Part shown: positions 13,591-24,000 of the stretch, one piece after another
Position numbering within the stretch: the stretch's first letter is position 1
Layout: every line of letters begins with the position of its first letter
IMG/VR virus record: IMGVR_UViG_3300030202_002357
Location: 647 to 27,200 of that record
Direction: 5' to 3' (one strand)
Source of the DNA: a virus
DNA: 26,554 bases
Made by a program: the position numbers and the translations under genes
The notes under the pieces: generated by a model
Database searches by the model: none
What the model was told of the DNA's origin: nothing
The model's input: the letters and a program-made list of their open reading frames with translations, nothing else

Positions 13591-14256
13591 ATGGCTACAA
13601 TTCCAAATAATCCGACTACCGAACAATTAGATGCAGTTAATGAGATGCTTGCGGCTGTCAGTCAAGCTCCTGTTAACCAATTAGAAGCAACCAACCCGGA
13701 AGTTGCACTTGCCTTCGATACGTTGACACGAGTGTCACGTGAGGTGCAGGCAGAAGGATGGACATTCAATACTGAATATCATGTCAAACAGTCACGTACA
13801 AACGTTACTGTTGCTGGTGTTACACAAACACGAATAGCTATTCCTGATGATATTATCCAAATTGATCTGACAAATGATCACAATAATGCAAGTCATAACT
13901 CAGTAGTTAGGAACGATACTGACTGCACTCCTTCAGGTTTGTATCTTTATGATCGTCAACTGCATACATTTAATTGGGACTATGATCCTGATTGCGATGT
14001 TCGTAAATTATATGATTATATTTACCTGCCAAAACCTATTCAAGATTATATATTAGCTCGTGCTACAACCCTTTTCTCCAACAGAGTCGTGGGAGACACA
14101 AACCAATATTCGATTCTAAAAGGAATTGAGGCAGAAAAGAAAGCAGTAGCACTTGAGTACGAATGTAGTCAGGGTGATTTTACATTCTTTGGACATCCTG
14201 AAGGTGGTAATTTTTATACTAGCTATCAACCTTATACCGCACTCTCTCGTTATTAA
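13591..14256 (+). CDS. Tail adaptor protein, tail tubular protein A (T7 gp11-like)
   Basis: The adaptor forms a ring joining portal and nozzle and anchors the tail fibres. The 221-residue protein (T7 gp11 196) opens with an helical LDAVNEMLAAVSQAPVNQLE segment and ALAFDTLTRVSREVQAEGWTFN, both typical of gp11, including the WxFN motif. Near the C-terminus, LPKPIQDYILARATTLFSNRVVG is the expected conserved helix. It follows the capsid terminator by 15 bases, and its stop overlaps the gp12 ATG (TAATG). Confidence 0.94.
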   Translation: MATIPNNPTTEQLDAVNEMLAAVSQAPVNQLEATNPEVALAFDTLTRVSREVQAEGWTFNTEYHVKQSRTNVTVAGVTQTRIAIPDDIIQIDLTNDHNNASHNSVVRNDTDCTPSGLYLYDRQLHTFNWDYDPDCDVRKLYDYIYLPKPIQDYILARATTLFSNRVVGDTNQYSILKGIEAEKKAVALEYECSQGDFTFFGHPEGGNFYTSYQPYTALSRY

Positions 14257-16337
14257 TGGCAAACATCACTCAACAAATACCTGACTTCCTGGGTGGTGTA
14301 TCAACACAACCAGACGATCAAAAAACAATAGGTCAAGTTCGAGACATTGTAAATGGTTATTTAGATCCAACGTTCGGACTTGTGAAACGTAATGGGTTTG
14401 AATGGAAATCAAATCTTGGATCTAATACTGCTACAACTTATGCCAGTGGTCACTGGTTCTACTATCGATTTGATGCATCGGAAGCGTTCGTTGGTGTTAT
14501 TAAAAATCAAACAGTAAAGATGTGGAATGTCAGTACTGGTGCTGAAAAAACAATCAGCAATCAGACTGGACAAGCATATCTAAATGGCAACATGAATGAC
14601 TTTCATGTTGTATCACGGCTTGATCAGATACTAATTGTTAATAAAACTATTACTGTAACTACTGCTGGCACAACACCTGGCAGTAGTTTTACCACTGTTG
14701 CTAGCGTTGCTGACCTACCAGCTGCTTCATCTAATAGTGGTGCGTATTACAAAGTATCTAATACTAGTGCTGCTGAAGATGACTTCTATGTCAAGTCAGA
14801 TGGTACTACTTGGCAAGAGGCTGCTCAACCTAATATTACTTTAGGTTATACAGCTTCTACATTACCTCACCGGATTAGACGTGATAGTAGTGGCAACTTT
14901 ACTTTTGAAGTTTGTCCTTACACCAATCGTACAGTAGGTGACTTAACTACTAATCCTAACGCATCTTTTACTGGCAAGAAAATATCTCATCTATTCTTCA
15001 GCAATAACCGTCTCGGTCTCTTGGCAGATGAGAATGTAATTATGAGTCAGCCAGATGACTTTTTTAATTTCTTCTCAGTTTCAGCTCAGGTTCAATCCGA
15101 TGCTGATCCAATTGATTTGTCTTGTGTAAGTCTACGTCCTGTCAAACTTTCAGCTGCTATGCCTGTTACACAAGGCATCGTGCTGTTTAGTAGACAGCAG
15201 CAGTTCATGCTGTTCTCTGACACTGGTGTGCTTACACCCTCTCAGTCAGTGATTAAATCTATTTCTAACTATGAAATAGAAGAATCTATACCACCTGTTG
15301 ATATGGGTTCGAGTATTGTTTTTGTAAATAAAACTGCTGATTATTGCCGTACCTTGGGTATGGTTACTCAGGGTCAGAATGCTAACCCTGTTATTTCTGA
15401 TATTGGTAAACAGGTCACACAGTATATTCCTAATACTGTTGATGCTCTTTTCTCAAATACGCAAAACTCTTTTATTGGTCTTTATGATCAATCGGCACGT
15501 AAAGCTTACTTCTATAGGAACTACGTAGAAGGTCAAGAGTTACTAATGCGTGGCTGGTATAGCTGGGAACTACCTGGTGACATTCAGTTTATGGAAACTG
15601 ATAATGATGAGATGTTTGCTGTAACAAAGCAAGGTACTCAACTCACCTTATTAACTTCTCAATTAAATACTATCCCTACTGGTACACAAGTTTCTTCCGG
15701 TAGTATTAAAGAATCTAATCCTTCATTTGACTTTATTGCTGAACCTAAAGCCACATCTAGTTATGCATCTGGTAAGCGGTATGTCAATGGAGAGACTCGT
15801 ATTTATATTCCTTTTGAGATCATCTCATCTTTGACACCAATTGCAGTGCAGGATGTAGCATCAGGATCTACTTTCTCTGGTTTTTTCCAGACGTGTACAA
15901 CAGGTACAGATAGTGAAGGTGCTTACTTTGCAATCGTTGGTAAAGACTTGTCTGCACTTGACTGGTTAGTTGGTTATAAATTGAACTTTTCAGTTGACAT
16001 GCCTAACCTTTATTTTAGGCGTAATAATGTACCAGATGTTTCCGCCTACTTGAGTATCCATAGAATTAAATTTTCTATGGCTTTGTCTGGTTTATGTTCA
16101 TTCAAGTTAACTCCTGTTAATCAGCCACAAGTTACTAAAAGTTCTTCGGTTGTAAAAGCTAATGCTTATAAGTACGATCGTGTACCAATCAATGATCTTG
16201 TAATTTTTACTTTACCAATACTGCAAAAAAACACTGAATATGATTTGCAATTATTTAGTGACACACCGTACATCGTATCTTTATCTTCCGCTCAATGGGA
16301 AGGTAAATATTCGGATCGAAATTATAGGAGAGCTTGA
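14256..16337 (+). CDS. Tail nozzle protein, tail tubular protein B (T7 gp12-like)
   Basis: Nozzle proteins form the hexameric tip of the short tail. The 693-residue protein (T7 gp12 794) starts with ITQQIPDFLGGVSTQPD and YLDPTFGLVKRNGFEW, the hallmark podovirus nozzle N-terminus. Internal beta-propeller-like stretches include KISHLFFSNNRLGLLADENV with MSQPDDFFNFF, and VLFSRQQQFMLFSDTGVLTP. MRGWYSWELPGDIQFM and the C-terminal EGKYSDRNYRRA also fit the family. The stop TGA 16335-16337 overlaps the next ATG (TGATG). Confidence 0.95.
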   Translation: MANITQQIPDFLGGVSTQPDDQKTIGQVRDIVNGYLDPTFGLVKRNGFEWKSNLGSNTATTYASGHWFYYRFDASEAFVGVIKNQTVKMWNVSTGAEKTISNQTGQAYLNGNMNDFHVVSRLDQILIVNKTITVTTAGTTPGSSFTTVASVADLPAASSNSGAYYKVSNTSAAEDDFYVKSDGTTWQEAAQPNITLGYTASTLPHRIRRDSSGNFTFEVCPYTNRTVGDLTTNPNASFTGKKISHLFFSNNRLGLLADENVIMSQPDDFFNFFSVSAQVQSDADPIDLSCVSLRPVKLSAAMPVTQGIVLFSRQQQFMLFSDTGVLTPSQSVIKSISNYEIEESIPPVDMGSSIVFVNKTADYCRTLGMVTQGQNANPVISDIGKQVTQYIPNTVDALFSNTQNSFIGLYDQSARKAYFYRNYVEGQELLMRGWYSWELPGDIQFMETDNDEMFAVTKQGTQLTLLTSQLNTIPTGTQVSSGSIKESNPSFDFIAEPKATSSYASGKRYVNGETRIYIPFEIISSLTPIAVQDVASGSTFSGFFQTCTTGTDSEGAYFAIVGKDLSALDWLVGYKLNFSVDMPNLYFRRNNVPDVSAYLSIHRIKFSMALSGLCSFKLTPVNQPQVTKSSSVVKANAYKYDRVPINDLVIFTLPILQKNTEYDLQLFSDTPYIVSLSSAQWEGKYSDRNYRRA

Positions 16338-17752
16338 TGGCTAAAAAAAACCCAAGACTTAATACTGGAAGGAATAATAGAGGAGGCTTTCAGTCCATAG
16401 TTACCAATGAACCTACAACTGATCTAAAAATAGATTATGGTTCAACTGGTAAAGCTGGAAGTAAAAGTGCAAACCGGAACATCAAAAAATATCAAGATAC
16501 TGCTGCTATAGCAAATTTTGAGTTTGCACTTGATGAAAATGCAAGAGAATTTGAGACAGCAACGGTAACCCGTGAGTTACAGAAAGATCAAGCTAGGTCT
16601 ACGTTTATAGACCAGATGAAGCAGCGTGACATTCAGATGAATGCACAGCTTGAGGCTTACAAACAAAATCAGCAGCTTGTTGCTAACCAACTTGCATTTA
16701 ATCAGCAGGGTGCAGAGCGTGCTTTAAAGGATAGTGAAACAGTCCTAGGAGATCGTTTCAAGCAACTTCAGTTCCAAGAACAGGAGCTAGGTTTTAGACG
16801 TGAAGAGCAGGCTATTGCGACAGCTTCTCAATTAGCTTCACTACAGGTCGGTGACTTTGAAGCTCAACAAAGCAGACGCCTTACTGATGCAGATGCAGAA
16901 AAAACTAAATTCCTGCGTGATACAGCAGCTAATCTCCAGTACAGACAGGATATTAGTAGTGCTGATTATGAGCTTGAAACTCAACAGGCTGAGACTGCGT
17001 TTCAGCAGCAACAAACTAATATCCAAGAGATTGTTAATTTAGGAAAGGCGCGCTCTTCAGGTAGAACTGGTGTCAGTGCTGGACGTGCTGAGCAAACTAT
17101 TATGGCTTTAGCTGGTCTTAATACTTCTAAGTTAAATAATTCACTGAATAGGTTTACTCTTAATACAGCTAAAGAAAAAGGTTTTATTGGTGAACAAGAG
17201 GCTAATACTAAAGCTTCAAATCAGGCTGAATTTACTTCTACAACCAATCGTGCAGCAGCCCAAGAGCAAGTTGCATTAGCCAAGTCCTCTATTGACAATA
17301 CAAGGTTGAAGGAAATTGAGACTGTCACTAATAACCGTTTTGAAATGAATAGAGAAGAGTTAGGGGAAACTCTTATTAGTGCTCTTAATGGTTATGAGCA
17401 ATCTAAAGAACAAATTTTCTTTGATAAATTTAAAGCAGACTCACAAGCTTATGCACAACGCATGGCAGAACCACAGTTTGCTGATGCTCCTAAAGAACCT
17501 TTTAAAATTCCTAAGGTTAAGTACATTCAACCACCACTTCCTCTTGAAACACCGATGGCTGGATCTGCACGACAACCACAAAACAAGACAAGTACCTTTG
17601 GTAAGATCTTACAGATTGGTGGGATGATTGCTTCTGCTGTTGCTATACCTTTAACTGCTGGTGCTTCTGCTCCTTTAACTGTTGGGTGGGGTGCAGCTCT
17701 TGCAGGTGGTGGTGCTGCTGCTACAGGTATTGGTGGTTCAGGCTGGATCTAA
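16337..17752 (+). CDS. Internal virion protein, ejectosome component (T7 gp14 position)
   Basis: From ATG 16337, with an AGGAG Shine-Dalgarno at 16326-16330, this gives 471 residues; an in-frame TTG at 16334 would add one. Most of the protein is Gln-, Glu- and Ala-rich helix, likely coiled coil (about residues 60-340). The last 50 residues form a hydrophobic Gly/Ala stretch (MIASAVAIPLTAGASAPL and following) able to enter a membrane. T7 gp14 is a 196-residue internal core protein that inserts into the host outer membrane during ejection. The call rests on position between gp12 and gp15, composition and the C-terminal hydrophobic segment rather than on clear sequence identity. It is over twice the T7 length. 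Confidence 0.78.
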   Translation: MAKKNPRLNTGRNNRGGFQSIVTNEPTTDLKIDYGSTGKAGSKSANRNIKKYQDTAAIANFEFALDENAREFETATVTRELQKDQARSTFIDQMKQRDIQMNAQLEAYKQNQQLVANQLAFNQQGAERALKDSETVLGDRFKQLQFQEQELGFRREEQAIATASQLASLQVGDFEAQQSRRLTDADAEKTKFLRDTAANLQYRQDISSADYELETQQAETAFQQQQTNIQEIVNLGKARSSGRTGVSAGRAEQTIMALAGLNTSKLNNSLNRFTLNTAKEKGFIGEQEANTKASNQAEFTSTTNRAAAQEQVALAKSSIDNTRLKEIETVTNNRFEMNREELGETLISALNGYEQSKEQIFFDKFKADSQAYAQRMAEPQFADAPKEPFKIPKVKYIQPPLPLETPMAGSARQPQNKTSTFGKILQIGGMIASAVAIPLTAGASAPLTVGWGAALAGGGAAATGIGGSGWI

Positions 17753-17769
17753 TTATTATTCGTTAACTA

Positions 17770-20700
17770 ATGGCACAATTTTATACTAAAGAGCGTTCTG
17801 TTACAGGCGCTAGCCCAAAGATTTATGATGACTCTCAGCGTATTTTAACTGAAGCTGAGAATATTATTGAAAGTATGCGTGCCGTTAGTTCTATCGAAGA
17901 ACAACAGAACGCTACTCTTATCGATAACCTACGCGCTCATAGGCAGCGTGAAAAGGAACTGAATACTCGTAACCATCGAATGCTCATGGACAACATGCAG
18001 CAGGTTGCAGAGGCTCAGCAACGTAAGGATCAGATTGCTCTTGATAATAAAACTTTAAAACGTAAAGAGGATATAGCGAAAGAACAGCGCACGATGGAGA
18101 CGTTAGCAACGTTGTCTCAAGTTGCTGGTAAAGCTGCGGGGGCATTGGTTGAACAAGGCCTTGCCAAGGCTGATGAGCAGATGAAGGTTGATCTTGCTAA
18201 TCAACATAAAATTCAACAAATTCTTCCTCAAGCTAAAGATGCTACAGGTCTTGCTGTAACTTCTCAACTTGCAATTGATGATCAAGTTGAAATGGCTGAG
18301 CTTACAACCGCTTCCATGGCTGAAAGAGCAGGCAAGGAAATGAATTTTGTAGCTAGGATGTTTGTCAGGCCTGATCGTTTAGAACGAAGGGCTGTACAGT
18401 TACAAGCAAGTGATCTGGCGACTAGAGTTGAAAGTGGACTTTTAGAAGATATTATTCGTCAAGATCCTACTAGAACTATTTCCTATGTTTTTAATGGGGA
18501 ACTGAAAGAAGTACCTTTAAGCGATATGCTCGAAGGTAAAATTCAATCCTCAGAAGAACTAAATAGATTTTATACTACTCTTAATGACGAAGAATTTTCT
18601 AGTCTAAAAGAAGGTAGGGATCCGGCTTTATTTCTTAAAGCAGATGAACAAACACGTAATTATATTAATACACGTGCATTGCAATACGGTGATAAACTTA
18701 CTCGTAATGCGATTGAAAGGTTTAACACAGTTAAAATTCAAACTGTTCTGCTAGGTGATTCACCAGAACAAGTAGCAAAAAATGCAGTTCAATATATCAC
18801 TGAGTCTGGTATGAACCCGACAGTAGGACATGGAAATGCTTTGACTAATATTACTAACTCAATCTTGCCTAATACAAAAAGTCCTGTTGCTTTTGTTGAA
18901 GCAATAGGAGAACTTGAGTTTGGTCATATGCCTGATGTCAAAATTAAAAAAACACCATTTTTTAAGAAACTTCAACGCGAAGCCTTACGTCTACAACAAC
19001 AAAAATCTGCTGACTATTTAAGAGAGCAAGAGTCTATTGGGGATAAAGTTGGTCTGGAACGATTTAAAGCGGCTTTTAGTGATAATCAACTTTTTGATGC
19101 TGCTGAATATAATGCATCTTACAATGATGTCCGTGAAAGAGAAAGAAATGGTACCTTAACTTTTGAGGCAGCGAGGAGAGCTGAGCTTGTACTTGATTCT
19201 AAATATGACGCATACTCTGACTCTAAACTTACTAAGGAATTAATTTCAGATTTAAGCGAACAGCAAGAACTTAGCCAGCCTGTATTAGATAGTGCATTTC
19301 AAGCTGGTCATATTAATAGAGAGACCTATGACTCAGAGACTGAAAAACTTAAAGCACTAGATACAGTAAAACTTCCTAATGGTCTTAGGTATTCTCAAAA
19401 AACTATTAGGTCACAAGCTTTAGTTATTGCTTCCAACGCGGTTGGACGTTTCGATGTTTCAGGACAACCTAAACATTTTTCTGCACAAGCTGCTGCTGAT
19501 CTGGCTGCTGATATGTACATACAAAAGTTTAATACATATGCTGAAGAATTTACCCCTGATGTTGCTGCTAAAAAAGCTTGGGCTGATATTCAAAGTGAGA
19601 TGCTTAGAGAAGAGGGTATGTTCTTTGTTGATAGAACAGATGACACACGTGGAGCAATTTATTCACAATTAACTACTGGCGACCATACTAAAGCCATGAG
19701 AGTACCTACCAGAAGTGTTAACACTGCTAATCAAGTAGGGCTTTCTCTTCGTGGTGATGGTGCTGGCTTATTAGATGTCAAGGAATGGACAGAGCTTGAT
19801 TCGAGTATGCCATCCTATGCTGCACAAATCAATAGTGGTAAACCGATTAAGCTAACAGCCTTTGATCAAGAAGCATTTGATGCTGCAGGTATTCCTGCAT
19901 ATGAAGCACTTAATCGTCGGTTCAAAGTTCTTGGTATTGATGCTGAGGCTAAAGAAGGCTCATTTGATATTCTTAGGAAAAATGTTTCTGAGATATCTCC
20001 TGAACTGAAGCGAGTTATTAATAGCCCTAAGACTTGGAACAAACTCAGTAGTGTCATTGATCGTTCTCCAAATTTAATGCCTGCTCGGACAGGTACAGAT
20101 GCTACTTATTTTAATAATATGAGTAGTATATTCAAGAAACTTAATCATCCTAACTCTGAATTGATGGCCGCTATTGGGTCAGTTCAAACAGACAACGGTA
20201 GGAACCAACCAAACTTAACTCCACTACAACAAGCTATTCAATTAGCAGAACAATACCCTGGCTATGCTAAATCTATTATTCCTTATGGTCAAATTGCAAG
20301 TACAGATCCCAAAGTTGCAGTTGCCTTGAGTAAATACGCTGATTCTCATACTCCCTTTGCAGGTGCAAGTAAAACAATTGCTCGTCTTTCTTATCGTCTT
20401 GGCCCACAAGATATGCGTTCTGGAGCTAATTTCTTGCAAAGTAGTTTAGGTTTTAGTCCTCAAGGAGCTGCAGTTCTCGCTGGTAATATTCAACAAGAAT
20501 CATCTTGGAATGGTCAACGTGATTGGGGACAGGTTTTGGGAGATGGAACTAGTCGTAATGGAGGTTTAGTATCTTGGGCATCTTGGTCCGATAATCCAGC
20601 ACGCTTAGGTAAAATTGAAAAATATTTAGGTAAGAATATATCTCAAGCAAGTCATTCAGAACAACTGTCGGCTATGCAATGGGAAATGAAAAATTTTTAT

Positions 20701-20838
20701 CCTGAAGCTTATGAGATATTTACCAACCCAAATTCTTCAATGTCTCAACTTCGTACTGCTAGCAAACAATATTGGGGATACGGTGAGGAAGGTGACAGGT
20801 TTACTTATGCCAACCAACTTTTAAATATTAATGAATGA
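17770..20838 (+). CDS. Internal virion protein with C-terminal tail-lysozyme domain (T7 gp15 position)
   Basis: A 1022-residue protein. The long N-terminal part (1 to about 880) is helical and charged, consistent with the ejectosome core protein gp15 (T7 747 residues), which spans the periplasm during DNA entry. The C-terminal 135 residues look like a phage tail lysozyme: an N-terminal helix, AAVLAGNIQQESSWNG with candidate catalytic Glu910, then GDGTSRNGGLVSWASW, ARLGKIEKYLG, EQLSAMQWEMKNFYPEAY and a final YWGYGEEGDRFTYA. T7 instead carries its peptidoglycan-cleaving domain at the N-terminus of gp16. The domain probably opens the cell wall locally for DNA entry. Position between gp14 and gp16 supports the call. 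Confidence 0.85.
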   Translation: MAQFYTKERSVTGASPKIYDDSQRILTEAENIIESMRAVSSIEEQQNATLIDNLRAHRQREKELNTRNHRMLMDNMQQVAEAQQRKDQIALDNKTLKRKEDIAKEQRTMETLATLSQVAGKAAGALVEQGLAKADEQMKVDLANQHKIQQILPQAKDATGLAVTSQLAIDDQVEMAELTTASMAERAGKEMNFVARMFVRPDRLERRAVQLQASDLATRVESGLLEDIIRQDPTRTISYVFNGELKEVPLSDMLEGKIQSSEELNRFYTTLNDEEFSSLKEGRDPALFLKADEQTRNYINTRALQYGDKLTRNAIERFNTVKIQTVLLGDSPEQVAKNAVQYITESGMNPTVGHGNALTNITNSILPNTKSPVAFVEAIGELEFGHMPDVKIKKTPFFKKLQREALRLQQQKSADYLREQESIGDKVGLERFKAAFSDNQLFDAAEYNASYNDVRERERNGTLTFEAARRAELVLDSKYDAYSDSKLTKELISDLSEQQELSQPVLDSAFQAGHINRETYDSETEKLKALDTVKLPNGLRYSQKTIRSQALVIASNAVGRFDVSGQPKHFSAQAAADLAADMYIQKFNTYAEEFTPDVAAKKAWADIQSEMLREEGMFFVDRTDDTRGAIYSQLTTGDHTKAMRVPTRSVNTANQVGLSLRGDGAGLLDVKEWTELDSSMPSYAAQINSGKPIKLTAFDQEAFDAAGIPAYEALNRRFKVLGIDAEAKEGSFDILRKNVSEISPELKRVINSPKTWNKLSSVIDRSPNLMPARTGTDATYFNNMSSIFKKLNHPNSELMAAIGSVQTDNGRNQPNLTPLQQAIQLAEQYPGYAKSIIPYGQIASTDPKVAVALSKYADSHTPFAGASKTIARLSYRLGPQDMRSGANFLQSSLGFSPQGAAVLAGNIQQESSWNGQRDWGQVLGDGTSRNGGLVSWASWSDNPARLGKIEKYLGKNISQASHSEQLSAMQWEMKNFYPEAYEIFTNPNSSMSQLRTASKQYWGYGEEGDRFTYANQLLNINE

Positions 20839-21007
20839 AATTGATGACATTAATTCATTTTACTCAATCAAGGAAGATACAGAGTCTTTATCTAAGGATT
20901 GGGACTCTGCCTTGCCAGTAAAATTGAAACGAGGTTCCCGTGTTATTGGAAAATACAGGGGACAATCCATTGTTCAGCTGCCTGATGGCAGTATCTATAA
21001 AGTCTAA
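20831..21007 (+). CDS. Hypothetical protein, 58 residues, between gp15 and gp16
   Basis: ATG 20831 lies eight bases inside the gp15 homologue, and the ORF runs to TAA 21005-21007, filling the gap to gp16. The peptide begins MNEIDDINSFYSIKEDTESL and ends with a compact basic/beta segment, LKRGSRVIGKYRGQSIVQL then PDGSIYKV, which looks like one small beta-sheet domain. A second ATG at 20835, in another frame, gives only a 28-residue alternative. No family is recognised. Its place inside the ejectosome cluster makes a virion or assembly role likely, by inference. Confidence 0.65.
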   Translation: MNEIDDINSFYSIKEDTESLSKDWDSALPVKLKRGSRVIGKYRGQSIVQLPDGSIYKV

Positions 21008-21018
21008 GGATTTACAAA

Positions 21019-24000
21019 ATGGATAGTTATAACCCTTCTGGATTGTCAGAAGAGGAATTGAAGCGTCTTTACGACACAGAGGTACAGGAATATACAGGTG
21101 ATCCTAACGATTCCAGTACACCTAATACAACACCCGGACAAAAACGACTTAAACAAAGAGAGGCTGAAAGACTAGAAAAAGAACGTGTTGAAGAAGAAAA
21201 AAAAGAACAAGCCCAATATAATTACAGCACTCAATCAGGTAGATACTCCGCCGGTACTGAAGCCGACTATAAGGCTATGGAAGTACTTGCACCTGTTGTT
21301 ACAGCAGCAGCTGGTCTTCCGTTCATTGATCTTGGTATGGACGTTGTCGGCATGGCTGGCGGTCAAGCTATTGACGATGCATGGGATGAAAAAACTAAAT
21401 TCCAATCACCTCTTTCTCAAGGCATCCGTGAAGTAACGGGTGTCATTGTGCCTTCTATTGTTGGTGCTGCTGCGCTTGCTCCTCGTGTTGGAAGTATGGT
21501 CTTTAACGCTACTAAAGGCAGCGGCATTGCCCGTGGTCTAGCAAAAGTATTTACAACTGCTGCAGTTGATGTAGGTGTAGTAGGTGTTAGTGACTATAGC
21601 GAACGTGATGAAGGTGTTGCTTCCGCATTAGACGGATTTCTAGATGACATGGGGAATCCACTTGGCATGAACATTCCAGATGCTTGGCAGGTAATGGATG
21701 GTGATTCACCTCCAGTACGTCGCGTCAAGTTGATGATGGAATCAGGTATCTTTTCCTTAGCTGGTGATGCTGTCGGATATTTACTGCAACGCGGTAAAGG
21801 TCCTATGGAATGGATGATCCCGAAAGAAGAAATTGCTGAAAACTATAAACTTAATGCTGCACTAGAAAACCCTGATCCATATAGCGTAAAGCGTACTCAT
21901 CAAATCGATGAGGAATTACTTCTAGCCAACGAAACTCGTCTTGGTAAGTTTTTATCTAAACAAGAGGAAGAGGTACTAGACGCTAAGGTTACACAACTGC
22001 AACAAGAGAAAGATGAAATCATTGATGAAGTAGTACGTACTGGTAACTCACGTGTTACTGAAGATCCACTTGAAAGCTATGTGCAAAAACAAGATGCCTC
22101 GCGTGATTGGCAGACAGATGAGATTGGTAGTCGGAAGCTTATGGCTGATCCTCAGTACAATAAGTTTGATCCTCCACCTGGTGCAGCAGCTCGTAACGCA
22201 GCTGACATTGCAACAATGGAATTGATGCCACAAAAAGGTGTTCCTACACCGGTTGTGACTGATCCTATGTTGCAAGACGGCTTAGGTGTTAATGGCAGCA
22301 GCCGAGAAGTGATTGTGAGTATTGCAGAGGACAAAGCACAGGCTGGTATTTATGACGCTGCCTGGGGTAATATGCGGCTTACTAGTCAAAGTATTGAAGA
22401 TAGTGGGTGGCGCACATTACGAGAAATCCTTGAGGCAGAAGATGTTGATCAGCTTAAATCTCTTTTTTTAAATAAACGTGAAAACCGTGAACTTGCTAAA
22501 GGTGTTAATGCTTTAGTCCTTACAGACCCTGAGGCTATGGAAGTTGGTCCTGCGTTGCAGGCACTAACAGCTATGTATCTCGATGGAGATGTAGCTAAAA
22601 CTTCTGCACGTGTGATGAAGACTACGGGACTTGAGATTGAAGCTATTTCTGAATCACTCAATAAATTCAAAGGTGCTGTTGATCCTGACCGTGCTACTCA
22701 GATTATTACTGACAAGATGTCGTTTTTGTTTGAAGAGTACGGCTTGAACAAGTCTATTGCAGGTTGGTCGCTTGCTAATAAGCGTTTTTGGGGTTTTAAA
22801 AAAAAATCTCCGAAGCAAACTTATGACGAGATAACTGAACTTGTCACTAAGAACCGTGAGAATGCTATAAATATGTATTCCAATATGAAGCGGTTGAGAG
22901 AGCAGAATCCTCAGGCTGCACACACACTAGCTATGGCATATGACCTTACAAATGGTGAGGTAGATACGCTTGTTAAGATGACCAAATGGGCTAGAAAGCA
23001 AATGAACCCCGGTTCACTGCTTTATAACGCTGATGGTAATCTCAATCTCTTTGCTAAAGGACTTAAACAGATTCGTTATAACAATGTTCTCAGTGGCCTA
23101 TCTGCTATGACAGCAGCTGTAGGTAACGGTTCTGCACTTATCCTAAAACCAATTGAATATATGGCTGGTGCTGGTCTATCAATGGACACTCACCGTATGC
23201 GTGCTGGTCTATATGCATTCAATTCATTTGATGCACAGGGTCCTGCGTTGAAAGATGCATTTGAAATGTTTAAAAAAGCAAGTAAAGATCCTCAATCAGT
23301 AATGGATCGTCTTCGCAAAGACTATCAATTCTCTGATGATGCACGTTGGGAGGTTCTTGAACGTATAGAGGATCTTGCACTGCAGGAAGGTAAAACTGGT
23401 GATGCTTATATGATCCGCTGGATGCGATGGAACCGTCATATGGGTCATAATCCTGTTATGCGTTGGGGTACTAACGCTATGCTTGGTATTGATACTTACT
23501 CAAACACTCTACTTGCTACAGCTAACAGTAAGTTCCGTGCTTATGACGAGGTTCTATCTGGTGGTGGTAATTTAACCAAGGGTAATTTAGACGCAGCAGC
23601 AAAAAAACACTACAAAAATATTTTCGATGATAACGGTATGGTCAGCGATAAATGGCTGAAACATACTTCTGGTGAACTGGCATTAAATGCTGATACTTCT
23701 ATTGCTGATTCAATTACGGCAATTACTAATAGGATCCCACCGCTTACACCTTTCTTTATGTTCCCCAATACGGGTGTGAACTGGGTTCGTAAGTCACTTA
23801 CATACCTACCTGTAGCTAATTTAGTAGATAGTCGTACTAGAAAAACCTTACTTGCTGGTAATAATCAGGAAAAAATTATTGAGGCATTAGCGGCACACGG
23901 TATTGATGCTAGTAAAGAGCCTCAATTCATGATGATCTATAAGAACCTCAAGGCTGAATACAATGGTCGTCTTGCTATGGGCACTGGCCTCAGCTTAGGT

